From Bacteroidia bacterium (lineage in GTDB: Bacteria; Bacteroidota; Bacteroidia; Cytophagales; Cyclobacteriaceae), in contig JAUIAO010000004.1 in NCBI GenBank assembly GCA_030425425.1, forward strand, positions 62,001 through 126,000: a stretch of DNA of 64,000 nt. Direction: 5' to 3'. Position numbers and translations under genes: made by a program. Below the pieces are notes generated by a model. The model was not told the origin of the DNA. It was given only the letters and a program-made list of their open reading frames with translations, and did no database searches. Of this stretch, positions 51,101 to 59,601 are shown piece after piece. Position 1 is the stretch's first letter. Each line of letters begins with the position of its first letter.

Positions 51101-52135
51101 ATGAATAATATGCGTGGAATAAAGTTATCTACTTTAGCCGTTCTAATTTTAGGAGTTGCGCTCCAGAGTTGCGGTCTTTTCGGTGGAGGATCTACTGATC
51201 AGGGCGAGCTAATCGGAGTAATGGATCGACAAGGCTGGGACATGACCAGACCTTACGGCATGGTTGCAGTACCTGCGGGTACTTTTCATATGGGGCAAGC
51301 CGACGAGGATGTGGCTGCCACACAAATCAATCTTAATAAACAAGTTACTATTGGTGGCTTTTTTATGGATGATACAGAAGTTACTAACAACGAGTATCGT
51401 CAATTCACACAAGCCATCACTGAAGGATCTGAAGTAGATTTACCGGCAGGTTATTCTATTGCGGATCTTATGCCAGATACTTTAGTTTGGGCTAATGATT
51501 TTACTCACCATATGGGAGACCCATTGGTGGTATACTATTGGTCTCACCCAGCATTTGATGAGTATCCTGTAGTGGGTGTGGATTGGAATGCCGCTAAGTA
51601 CTTCAGCGAATGGAGAACTCAGCATTTAAATGAGTATCGACAAAGTGTAGGTCTGCCAATTATGCCAAATTTCAGACTACCCTCTGAAGCTGAGTGGGAA
51701 TACGCAGCTAGAGGAGGAAGAGACATGGCTAAATACCCTTGGGGAAACCCATACATACGTAACCAGAAAGGTTGTTTGTTAGCAAACTTCAAGCCTGGAA
51801 GAGGAAACTATTTCGATGATGGATTTGCTTACACATCTCCTGTTGGAACATTCTTCTCAAATGACTATGGTTTGTATGATATGTCAGGTAATGTAGCTGA
51901 GTGGTGTGAAGACGCTTACAATCCATCTGCAATGCCACTAGTATGGGATTTGAACCCTACATACTATGATGATAGAATTGATTATAAAATAGTTAGAGGT
52001 GGATCATGGAAAGATATCGCCTATTACCTGGAAACAGGTACAAGATCTTATGAGCATAGAGACTCAGCACGCTCATCTGTAGGATTTAGATGTGCGATGA
52101 CTTATCTTGGTAGATCATCAGGATATGAATTTTAA
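51101..52135 (+). CDS. gldK: Type IX secretion lipoprotein GldK/PorK
   Basis: A 344-residue lipoprotein (lipobox LQSC) with an FGE-sulfatase-like domain: GMVAVPAGTFHMGQAD, GGFFMDDTEVTNNEYRQF, FRLPSEAEWEYAARGG, YPWGN and DMSGNVAEWCED, ending VRGGSWKDIAYYLETGTRSYEHRDS. GldK/PorK with GldN/PorN forms the periplasmic ring of the type IX secretion machine. Catalytic cysteines of the true sulfatase-modifying enzyme are not expected here. First gene of a tight gldKLMN operon. Confidence 0.95.
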   Translation: MNNMRGIKLSTLAVLILGVALQSCGLFGGGSTDQGELIGVMDRQGWDMTRPYGMVAVPAGTFHMGQADEDVAATQINLNKQVTIGGFFMDDTEVTNNEYRQFTQAITEGSEVDLPAGYSIADLMPDTLVWANDFTHHMGDPLVVYYWSHPAFDEYPVVGVDWNAAKYFSEWRTQHLNEYRQSVGLPIMPNFRLPSEAEWEYAARGGRDMAKYPWGNPYIRNQKGCLLANFKPGRGNYFDDGFAYTSPVGTFFSNDYGLYDMSGNVAEWCEDAYNPSAMPLVWDLNPTYYDDRIDYKIVRGGSWKDIAYYLETGTRSYEHRDSARSSVGFRCAMTYLGRSSGYEF

Positions 52136-52173
52136 CTAATCGATAAAAATTACTAACCTAAATTATTCACACA

Positions 52174-52980
52174 ATGAGCAAAAAAGGCGGATTTCAAGAG
52201 CTTCTCTTTACCACAATAATGCCTAAGATTTATGGAATTGGAGCAGCAATCGTAATCGTAGGGGCAATGTTTAAGATCCTTCACTTACCTGGAGCTGGAC
52301 CGATGCTTGGTATAGGGTTGACTACAGAGGCAGTTATTTTCTTTTTGAGTGCTTTTGAACCAAAACATAAGGATCCAGATTGGGCGAAAGTTTACCCTGA
52401 ATTGGCAGATGACTATGATGGCCCTCCTGCTAAAGCTCGTCAGGTGTCTTCTGGGAATAATACTGGTGTTTCGGCGAGCATGGATAAAATGCTGGCGGAT
52501 GCCAAGGTTGGGCCGGAATTGATAAAGAGCTTAGGTGATGGAATGAAGAACATGGCAGAGTCGGCTAAAAAGATGTCTCAATTGGGAGATGCTGCATTGG
52601 CGACCAATGAGTACGCTAAGAATGCCAAAGCCGCTTCTACATCGCTGGCCGAAATGAATAAGTCATATGCTTCATCGATGCAGGCTATGTCTGCAATGGC
52701 TGCAGCATCAAAAGATACAAAGGAGTATCATACGCAAGTACAGAATGTTACCAAGAGTCTTGGAGCATTGAATGCTGTTTATGAAATGGAATTAAAAGAT
52801 GCTCAAGGACATGTGAAGTCAATGAATAAATTTTATGCCAATCTTACTCAGGCTTTGGACAGTATGGGAGAAGCAGGCAAAGAGACATCAGCTTTCCAGA
52901 AAGAATTGAATCAGTTAACAAACAACATTGCCTCCCTGAATAAGGTTTATGGTAACATGTTGACTGCAATGAAGGGTTAA
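52174..52980 (+). CDS. gldL: Type IX secretion motor protein GldL/PorL
   Basis: A 268-residue inner-membrane protein. Two helices at about 17-33 and 42-60 with the conserved FKILHLPGAG and the intramembrane Glu (E52 in LTTEAVIFFL), thought to conduct protons in GldLM motors. The long cytoplasmic tail (about 90-268) is alanine-, lysine- and methionine-rich helix. Together with GldM it forms the proton-driven motor. Confidence 0.95.
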   Translation: MSKKGGFQELLFTTIMPKIYGIGAAIVIVGAMFKILHLPGAGPMLGIGLTTEAVIFFLSAFEPKHKDPDWAKVYPELADDYDGPPAKARQVSSGNNTGVSASMDKMLADAKVGPELIKSLGDGMKNMAESAKKMSQLGDAALATNEYAKNAKAASTSLAEMNKSYASSMQAMSAMAAASKDTKEYHTQVQNVTKSLGALNAVYEMELKDAQGHVKSMNKFYANLTQALDSMGEAGKETSAFQKELNQLTNNIASLNKVYGNMLTAMKG

Positions 52981-53011
52981 TTTTTCCATTTATAAGCTAA
53001 ACTGAAAAAAT

Positions 53012-54655
53012 ATGGCTGGAGGAAAAGAAACACCACGACAGAAATTGATAGGTATGATGTATTTGGTACTAACAGCACTGTTAGCACTAAATGTGTCTTC
53101 CACTATCATTGAGAAGTTTATCTTCCTTGATGAATCACTCGTGCGGGCTAATAATGAAACAGCGGAACGAAACGTGAAGTTAGTTGAAGGTATTAGAGCA
53201 AAGGTGGCTGAATTAGGCGATAGACCAGAAGAAGTTAAGATAGTAGATGCGGCAAAGGCTATCAGAGAAGAAACTGCGAATTATGTGAAGGAATTAACGG
53301 ACCTTAAAGTCGATATCATTAAGGAAGCTCAAGGTTATGTTGATGGAAAGGAACCTGATTATCGTGGAGATGCTAAGCATTTGGTAGGGCAAAACGATTA
53401 CTCCACCGTAGGACACTATATGATGCCAGAAGAAGAAGGTGGAGGTGGCCATGGCGCTGAATTGAAAGAGAAACTGAACGATTTTCCTGACTTCATTAAA
53501 AGTAAACTGAAAGAACTTGGAGTGGAGGATGAAGAGTTAAATTCATATCATAAAATAGCTTTGGATGCTGATGAGGATCCTGTCTACAAAGAGGATCCGA
53601 ATCAAAAAGGAAAAAGCTGGTCGGCGTTGGCGTTTAATGATTCACCAACTCCTGCTGGTATTGCCACCATTAGTGAATTACAGTCTAGAATTCTAGGATA
53701 TGAAACACGAGCCTTAGACGTTCTACAGAAAAAGGTTGGAGCTTCAGATATTCAGTTTGATAGGGTTGTGCCAATGGTTAAGCCAGAGTCTAAATATGTA
53801 GCAGCAGGTACCAAGTATTCTGCCCAGATGTTTATAGCTGCATCTTCTTCGGGTATTGTTCCTGAAATGGCTTACAATGGTAATACAATTCCAGTTGATG
53901 AAGCTTCTGGACAAGGTTTGGTAGAGTTTACGGCCAATGCTAGTGAGGCTGAATTCGATGAGAATGGTTTAGCAAGAAAGACTTATGAGGCTGCAATTAC
54001 TGTTAAGGATACTACATATACTGAAACTATGGAATATTTCGTAGTTAAGCCTACGATACAGATTCAATCCACATCAGTTCAAGCACTTTATTATAGATGT
54101 GGAAATAATTTGGATGTTCAGGTTCCACAGTTGGGAGTTGCTTATAATCCGAGTTTCTCAGCAACCAATGGAAATAGCTATCAAGGTGCAGCCAAGGGGC
54201 AAGTGACAATTGTACCTACTTCAACAAAACCTGTAGTGCTTAGTGTATCAAGTAGTGGTAATTTGATTGGTACAAGAGAATTTGCCGTAAGAGGTATTCC
54301 TGCTCCTGTGGTTACTGCTTACACTGATAAAGGTGAGGTAGATATGAAATCAGGTATTTCAGCTAAAACACCAAGGTTATATCTCAGAGCAATTCCGGAT
54401 GAAAGCTTTCAGCAATTTTTACCTGATGACGCGAAATTTAGGGTTGCGGAAGCACAAATTACTTTAGTGAGTGGTGGAATTGGAAGAAGAACTATAACAG
54501 TAGGTGAAACAGCTAACCTTTCAGCAATTACCTCACAGGCACGTAAGGGAGATCAGCTTTCGATTGAAATCATAAAAGTACAAAGACAAAATTTTAGAAA
54601 AGAGGTAGAAGATTTTAAGAATTATAACAGGTTCATCAATATCTCGCTCAATTAA
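53012..54655 (+). CDS. gldM: Type IX secretion motor protein GldM/PorM
   Basis: A 547-residue protein with one N-terminal membrane helix (KLIGMMYLVLTALLALNVSS) and a long periplasmic shaft of four domains: an initial helical bundle (about 60-220) and three Ig-like domains (about 225-547). GldM transmits torque from GldL to the outer-membrane ring. The helix has the SST segment that packs with GldL. The sequence between 165 and 200 is acidic and variable. Confidence 0.95.
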   Translation: MAGGKETPRQKLIGMMYLVLTALLALNVSSTIIEKFIFLDESLVRANNETAERNVKLVEGIRAKVAELGDRPEEVKIVDAAKAIREETANYVKELTDLKVDIIKEAQGYVDGKEPDYRGDAKHLVGQNDYSTVGHYMMPEEEGGGGHGAELKEKLNDFPDFIKSKLKELGVEDEELNSYHKIALDADEDPVYKEDPNQKGKSWSALAFNDSPTPAGIATISELQSRILGYETRALDVLQKKVGASDIQFDRVVPMVKPESKYVAAGTKYSAQMFIAASSSGIVPEMAYNGNTIPVDEASGQGLVEFTANASEAEFDENGLARKTYEAAITVKDTTYTETMEYFVVKPTIQIQSTSVQALYYRCGNNLDVQVPQLGVAYNPSFSATNGNSYQGAAKGQVTIVPTSTKPVVLSVSSSGNLIGTREFAVRGIPAPVVTAYTDKGEVDMKSGISAKTPRLYLRAIPDESFQQFLPDDAKFRVAEAQITLVSGGIGRRTITVGETANLSAITSQARKGDQLSIEIIKVQRQNFRKEVEDFKNYNRFINISLN

Positions 54656-54667
54656 TAAAAATAGGTT

Positions 54668-55483
54668 ATGAAAAGATTTTGTTATGCAGTAATTTTTGGC
54701 TTTATGATCGTTTTGAACGTTCAAGCTCAAGAATCAGGTGTTCCGATCATTAAACCTGATGTAGATGACGCACAGGTGATGTTCAGAAAGACAGTTTGGA
54801 GAAGAATGGATTTGTTAGAAAAACAAAACAGACCTTTCTTTTCTACAAACAGTGAAATTTCGAGATTATTAATAGAGGCTGTTCAAGAAGGACTTTTAAA
54901 GCCTTACAGAACTGATTCATGTAATAATTTAATGTCTGATGAGGAGTATCAGTCCAATGTTACAATAGAAAGACAAGGCAACTCGTTCGGTGGAGGTTTC
55001 GGTGGAGGATTTGGTGACTCAGATGCGAGTCAGAATTCAGGACCAACTGTCGATGCAATTCCACCAACTGTTTTTGACGTATTATACTTAAAGGAGGATT
55101 TGGTATTTGATAGAAACCGATCAAGGATGTATTGGTATATCAAGACTATTTCATTGGCGTTACCAGCCAGAGCAGGTACGGATTGGAATGAGGCCGGCTT
55201 TGAAAAGTTGGTTGCTCATTTCAAATATGATGATGTGGTGGCATTGTTTAGAGGACCTTATGCTGAAAAGGCGATATGGTACAACAATGCGAATATGGCA
55301 GCTCATCGTAATTTTGGTGATGCTTTAGAACTTCGTCTGTTTTCAGCACCTATCACTAAAGTATCTAATTCTGAGAATTTGGATATTCGACAAATCGAGC
55401 AGGATCCATATAAGGCTGTCATGTTACAGCAGAAATATGAATATGATCTTATGGAATACGAAAGTGAACTTTGGGAAAATTAA
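54668..55483 (+). CDS. gldN: Type IX secretion ring protein GldN/PorN
   Basis: A 271-residue exported protein with signal peptide MKRFCYAVIFGFMIVLNVQAQ. Conserved segments include TVWRRMDLLEKQNRPFFS, LYLKEDLVFDRNRSRMYWYIKTIS and the C-terminal QQKYEYDLMEYE. A glycine-rich insert (GGGFGGGFGDSD) breaks the middle. Partner of GldK in the periplasmic ring. The operon ends in a terminator that also overlaps the end of uvrC. Confidence 0.93.
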   Translation: MKRFCYAVIFGFMIVLNVQAQESGVPIIKPDVDDAQVMFRKTVWRRMDLLEKQNRPFFSTNSEISRLLIEAVQEGLLKPYRTDSCNNLMSDEEYQSNVTIERQGNSFGGGFGGGFGDSDASQNSGPTVDAIPPTVFDVLYLKEDLVFDRNRSRMYWYIKTISLALPARAGTDWNEAGFEKLVAHFKYDDVVALFRGPYAEKAIWYNNANMAAHRNFGDALELRLFSAPITKVSNSENLDIRQIEQDPYKAVMLQQKYEYDLMEYESELWEN

Positions 55484-55502
55484 TTTTCAATAAAGATATT
55501 CA

Positions 55503-55533
55503 AAAGGGAGTCTAAAGACTCCCTTTTTTTTTG
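55503..55533 (+). terminator. Terminator of gldKLMN, overlapping uvrC 3' end
   Basis: AAAGGGAGTC (55503-55512)-TAAA-GACTCCCTTT (55517-55526) with following Ts. The right half lies in the last codons of uvrC on the minus strand, so the hairpin is also coding. Confidence 0.85.
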
Positions 55534-57317
55534 TCTAAGAATTTCAGGACCTTTTCTGTTTTTGATTTGCCAATTGTTTTAATCAATTGTTCTTGCGACG
55601 CTTCACGAATTCTTTTAACACTTTTAAATTCTGCGAGTAATTTTTGTTTAGTGGATGGCCCAATTCCTTCAATATCGTCTAAAATAGTAGTCTGAGCATT
55701 TTTAGATCTTCGAGATCTATGGAAAGTAATAGCAAAACGATGTGCTTCATCTCGAAGATGTTGCAATAATTTTAATGAGGTAGATTTTTTGTTTATAAGA
55801 ATGGGGTAAGAATCTTCTGGAAAATAAATCTCCTCTAATCTTTTTGCGATACCTATGATTGGTATTTGATTATAGATATTTAAGTCTTTAAGAGCTTCTA
55901 CTGCAGCACTCAACTGGCCTTTTCCTCCATCTATCAGTACCAGGTTTGGTAGTGGTTCGTTATTCGAAAGCAAGCGTTGATATCTACGGCTGACCACTTC
56001 TTTCATACTTGCGAAATCATCGGGTCCAGTAACAGTTTTGATTTTATATTTTCTATAATTCTTTTTATCTGGTTTACCATTTTTAAAGTAGACCATTGAA
56101 CTTACTGGATTAGTGCCCTGTATGTTGCTGTTATCGAAGCACTCAATATGTTTTGGAATTTCTTTCAGATTCAAATCCTTTTGTAACTGTATGAGAATTC
56201 TGTTGGATTTTACCTCTTTATCATATTGAATGCGTTCTTGTTCTTGTTTGAAATACAAAGCATTCTTGATAGAAAGATCAATAAGTTTCTTTTTATCCCC
56301 AATTTTAGGTTGAGTTATCTCTATTCCCTCCCATGTAGGAATTGTATAATTGGAATATAATGTGTTTGTGCTGCTTTTATACTTTGTTCTTAAACTAAAG
56401 ATAAGTTGTTGGATAATTTCAAGGTCAGGTTCATTGAGAATTAATTTTGCCGATATTGTCTCAGACAGCTTTATCGTACCGTGAACAATCTGAAGATAGT
56501 TTATAAAGACTGTTTGATTTGTGGTAATTACCCCAAAAACATCAATATCGTGTAAATTAGGATTAACAATAAGCGATTTAGTTTGAAACCGATCAATCAA
56601 TTCTAATTTCTGTTTGAAAGAATTAGCTACCTCATAATGTAAATCTTCAGCAGCTTGTTGCATCATTTCTTTGTAGGATTTCTTAATTACATGAAGATTT
56701 CCCTTAAGTATGTGTTTGGCACTGTTAATATCATTTAAATATTCATTTTCAGATTGTAGGTCTTCGCACGGCCCGAGACAATTGCCTATATGATATTCAA
56801 GACATACCTTGTATTTTTTATTCTTAACATTTGTTTCTGAAAGGTTGTAACTGCAATTTCTGATGTGATATAATTTATGAATTAGGTCAAGTACCCCGTT
56901 CATTGCTTTTACACTTGTATATGGGCCAAAATATGTTCCTTTTTGATCTTCTATATTACGGGTAGAGAAAATGCGAGGAAACCTTTCATTTGTAATTACA
57001 ATGAATGGATAAGATTTGTCATCCTTGAGAAGGATGTTGTATCTGGGTTGGTTTTCCTTTATAAGATTGTTTTCTAATAGTAATGCGTCAAATTCACTAT
57101 TGACGATAACTATTTCTATTCCCACAATTTCTCCTACAAGTTTGTAGGTTTTGCGATTATGGTTCTTAATATTGGTAAAATAGCTTGATACTCGTTTATT
57201 TAGGTCTTTCGCTTTACCAACGTAGATAATCTTATTGTTTGAATCAAAGAATTTGTATACACCGGGTGTGTGTGGTAAAGTATTATATTGATCTCTTGGA
57301 ATAAGTTGAGAATCCAT
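55512..57317 (-). CDS. uvrC: Excinuclease ABC subunit C
   Basis: A 601-residue UvrC: GIY-YIG domain (PGVYKFFDSNNKIIYVGKAKDLNKRV), UVR segment with CLEYHIGNCLGPCEDL, RNase H-like part with HIECFDNSNIQGTNPVSSMV and DGGKGQLSAAVEAL, and a C-terminal HhH pair (DDIEGIGPSTKQKLL). It cuts DNA on both sides of a lesion with UvrAB. Its last codons (KKKGSL) lie in the gldN terminator hairpin. Last gene of porW-pbp1A-uvrC. Confidence 0.96.
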   Translation of the reverse strand: MDSQLIPRDQYNTLPHTPGVYKFFDSNNKIIYVGKAKDLNKRVSSYFTNIKNHNRKTYKLVGEIVGIEIVIVNSEFDALLLENNLIKENQPRYNILLKDDKSYPFIVITNERFPRIFSTRNIEDQKGTYFGPYTSVKAMNGVLDLIHKLYHIRNCSYNLSETNVKNKKYKVCLEYHIGNCLGPCEDLQSENEYLNDINSAKHILKGNLHVIKKSYKEMMQQAAEDLHYEVANSFKQKLELIDRFQTKSLIVNPNLHDIDVFGVITTNQTVFINYLQIVHGTIKLSETISAKLILNEPDLEIIQQLIFSLRTKYKSSTNTLYSNYTIPTWEGIEITQPKIGDKKKLIDLSIKNALYFKQEQERIQYDKEVKSNRILIQLQKDLNLKEIPKHIECFDNSNIQGTNPVSSMVYFKNGKPDKKNYRKYKIKTVTGPDDFASMKEVVSRRYQRLLSNNEPLPNLVLIDGGKGQLSAAVEALKDLNIYNQIPIIGIAKRLEEIYFPEDSYPILINKKSTSLKLLQHLRDEAHRFAITFHRSRRSKNAQTTILDDIEGIGPSTKQKLLAEFKSVKRIREASQEQLIKTIGKSKTEKVLKFLDKKKGSL

Positions 57318-57320
57318 TAA

Positions 57321-59600
57321 TTATTTAAAGTCTTCGAAACTAGGTAAGTCTAAAGGTATTGAATCACTAGGAGTTACCAGATCATTATATTTATCACAGT
57401 CTAATTCAACGCTTATAGGCTTCAGAGGTTTATTAAATGGACCTTTGGAATAACCTAATGTTGGGTCAGCGTAAACTTTGGACATAAATTTTTCCCAAAT
57501 AGGCATCGCAGTGCGTGCTCCCTGCCCAAAAACCCAATATTTGAATCTTATCGATCTGTCATCACCTCCTACCCACGCACCTGCAGCCAGATCTTTAGTT
57601 ACACCCATGAACCAACCATCTGATGCGTTTTGTGTAGTACCTGTCTTTGCAGCGATTTCATTTTCCTCGCGTAATTCAAGATCAATGCTCCGACCAGTTC
57701 CTCCGTCTTCCTCTGTAGTACCTTTAAGCATATGTAGCATTACGTAGGCAGTTTCTTCATTTAGTACTTCTCTGGTTTCCGGAACAAACTGCTGCAATAC
57801 GTTACCGTTTTTATCTTCTATTCTACTGATAAAAAATGGTTCTGTATACGTGCCATTATTTACGAAAGTAGAATATGCACCAAGTAGTTCATATAATGAG
57901 ACGTCACTTACCCCTAATGCCAGAGAAGGTACAGGCGCTAGTGGACTAGTTACACCCATGTTTTTTGCATAGTCAACTACATTTTGAGGTCCAACTTTAT
58001 TGATTACGAAAGCCGTGATACTGTTTACTGATCTGGCCATTGCCTGGCGAATAGTCATTACCTCTCCAGAAAATTTACCATTAGCATTATCTGGTTGCCA
58101 TGTTGGTGGATCCTGGCCAGGCATTGGAATCGTAATCTGTGCATCAACTACCGGAAAGCAAGGAGACCAACCATTATCAATTGCTACTGTATATACGAAT
58201 GGCTTGAATGTAGATCCTGGTTGTCTTCTTCCCTGTTTGACATGATCAAATTTGAAGTATTTGAAATTAATTCCTCCAACCCATGCTTTGATATTACCGG
58301 TTTTAGGATCCATAGCCATGAAACCTGCTTGAAGAAATCTTTTGTAATAACGTAGCGAATCAAAAGAACTGAAAAGTGTGTCTTTTTCACCTTCCCAGCT
58401 GAATACCCTCATGGGGCGTTTTTTATTCAGTATGATATCAATAGAGTCAGAATCTTCATCAAATTTTTTAGCCAGACTTTTATAATGATTTGTTCGTTTA
58501 ATGGCTTCATCAATGAAGCCTTCGAGTTCTCTTCCATCTTCATCTATCCAGGGGTTTCCTCCAATGTTTTTCCAATGTGTATTGAATATCTGTTGCAAGG
58601 TATCCATATGTTCTTGTACTGCTTGCTCAGCATATTCTTGCATCCTACTGTCAATTGTGGTATAAATTTTTAGGCCATCCTCATAGAGATCGACATTGTT
58701 TTCACGACTCCAGCGTAGAAGAAATCTTAGGAGTGCGCCTTGTCTAAAGTACTGAGCTAATCCTTGTACATGACTTTCAACTTTATAATTCAAATCGAAA
58801 TCTGATATTTTTAATGAATCGAATGCTGCTTTAGTTAACAGACCATATTTGTGGAGGTTATATAGTACTTCTGTCCTTTTAGCTTTAGCGCTTTCTGGAT
58901 TAAGTATTGGGCTGTATCGGGTTGGGGCATTGATTGCACCTACCAGGATTGCTGATTCCTTGTAATTAAGCTGAGCAGGAAGTTTGTTAAAAAAGATCTT
59001 GGCAGCTGATTTAATTCCTGCGGCATTGCTTCCATATTCGACCTGATTCAGGTACATGACCAGAATTTCTTCTTTTGTATAATTCTGCTCTAACTGCACT
59101 GCGATAATCCACTCCTTGAGTTTGGTTATGATCTGACCAATGCCAGGAAGGCTATATAGGCTGCCACGGTTTGCACTGGATGTACGATAGAGATTTTCTG
59201 CAAGTTGCATGGTAATGGTAGATCCACCACCTTTGAAATTGAAAGTTAGCTGACCGATTATTGCTCTAATCAAGCCTTTTAGATCGATACCAGAGTGCTG
59301 CTTGAATCGAATATCCTCCGTAACTAAAAGCGTATTGACAAGTTCTGGTGATAGCTCTTCATATGTGACAGGAGTTCTATTTACGCGATAATATTTGCCA
59401 AGAGATACCCCATCAGAGCTAATTAGTTCGGAAGAAAGATCTGGATCAGGTCTTTCTAATTCCTGAAGACTTGGAAGCCCGCCAAACCAACCATTAGTGT
59501 CACTTTTCACCATGTGAAATATTAATGGGATGAAGGTTGCTCCAATCAAAAAGATTAACCAGACTATTATCACTAGTATTCTTAATCTCTTTTTATTCAT
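57321..59600 (-). CDS. Class A penicillin-binding protein (1A type)
   Basis: A 759-residue bifunctional enzyme. N-terminal membrane helix 7-28; GT51 glycosyltransferase domain with LVTEDIRFKQHSGIDLKG and GGGSTITMQLAENLYR; transpeptidase domain with GRRQPGSTFKPF (active Ser in STFK), SVNS and KTGTT. It polymerises and cross-links peptidoglycan. Between the gene pairs the gap to porW is one base and to uvrC four bases. Confidence 0.95.
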   Translation of the reverse strand: MNKKRLRILVIIVWLIFLIGATFIPLIFHMVKSDTNGWFGGLPSLQELERPDPDLSSELISSDGVSLGKYYRVNRTPVTYEELSPELVNTLLVTEDIRFKQHSGIDLKGLIRAIIGQLTFNFKGGGSTITMQLAENLYRTSSANRGSLYSLPGIGQIITKLKEWIIAVQLEQNYTKEEILVMYLNQVEYGSNAAGIKSAAKIFFNKLPAQLNYKESAILVGAINAPTRYSPILNPESAKAKRTEVLYNLHKYGLLTKAAFDSLKISDFDLNYKVESHVQGLAQYFRQGALLRFLLRWSRENNVDLYEDGLKIYTTIDSRMQEYAEQAVQEHMDTLQQIFNTHWKNIGGNPWIDEDGRELEGFIDEAIKRTNHYKSLAKKFDEDSDSIDIILNKKRPMRVFSWEGEKDTLFSSFDSLRYYKRFLQAGFMAMDPKTGNIKAWVGGINFKYFKFDHVKQGRRQPGSTFKPFVYTVAIDNGWSPCFPVVDAQITIPMPGQDPPTWQPDNANGKFSGEVMTIRQAMARSVNSITAFVINKVGPQNVVDYAKNMGVTSPLAPVPSLALGVSDVSLYELLGAYSTFVNNGTYTEPFFISRIEDKNGNVLQQFVPETREVLNEETAYVMLHMLKGTTEEDGGTGRSIDLELREENEIAAKTGTTQNASDGWFMGVTKDLAAGAWVGGDDRSIRFKYWVFGQGARTAMPIWEKFMSKVYADPTLGYSKGPFNKPLKPISVELDCDKYNDLVTPSDSIPLDLPSFEDFK

Positions 59601-59601
59601 A

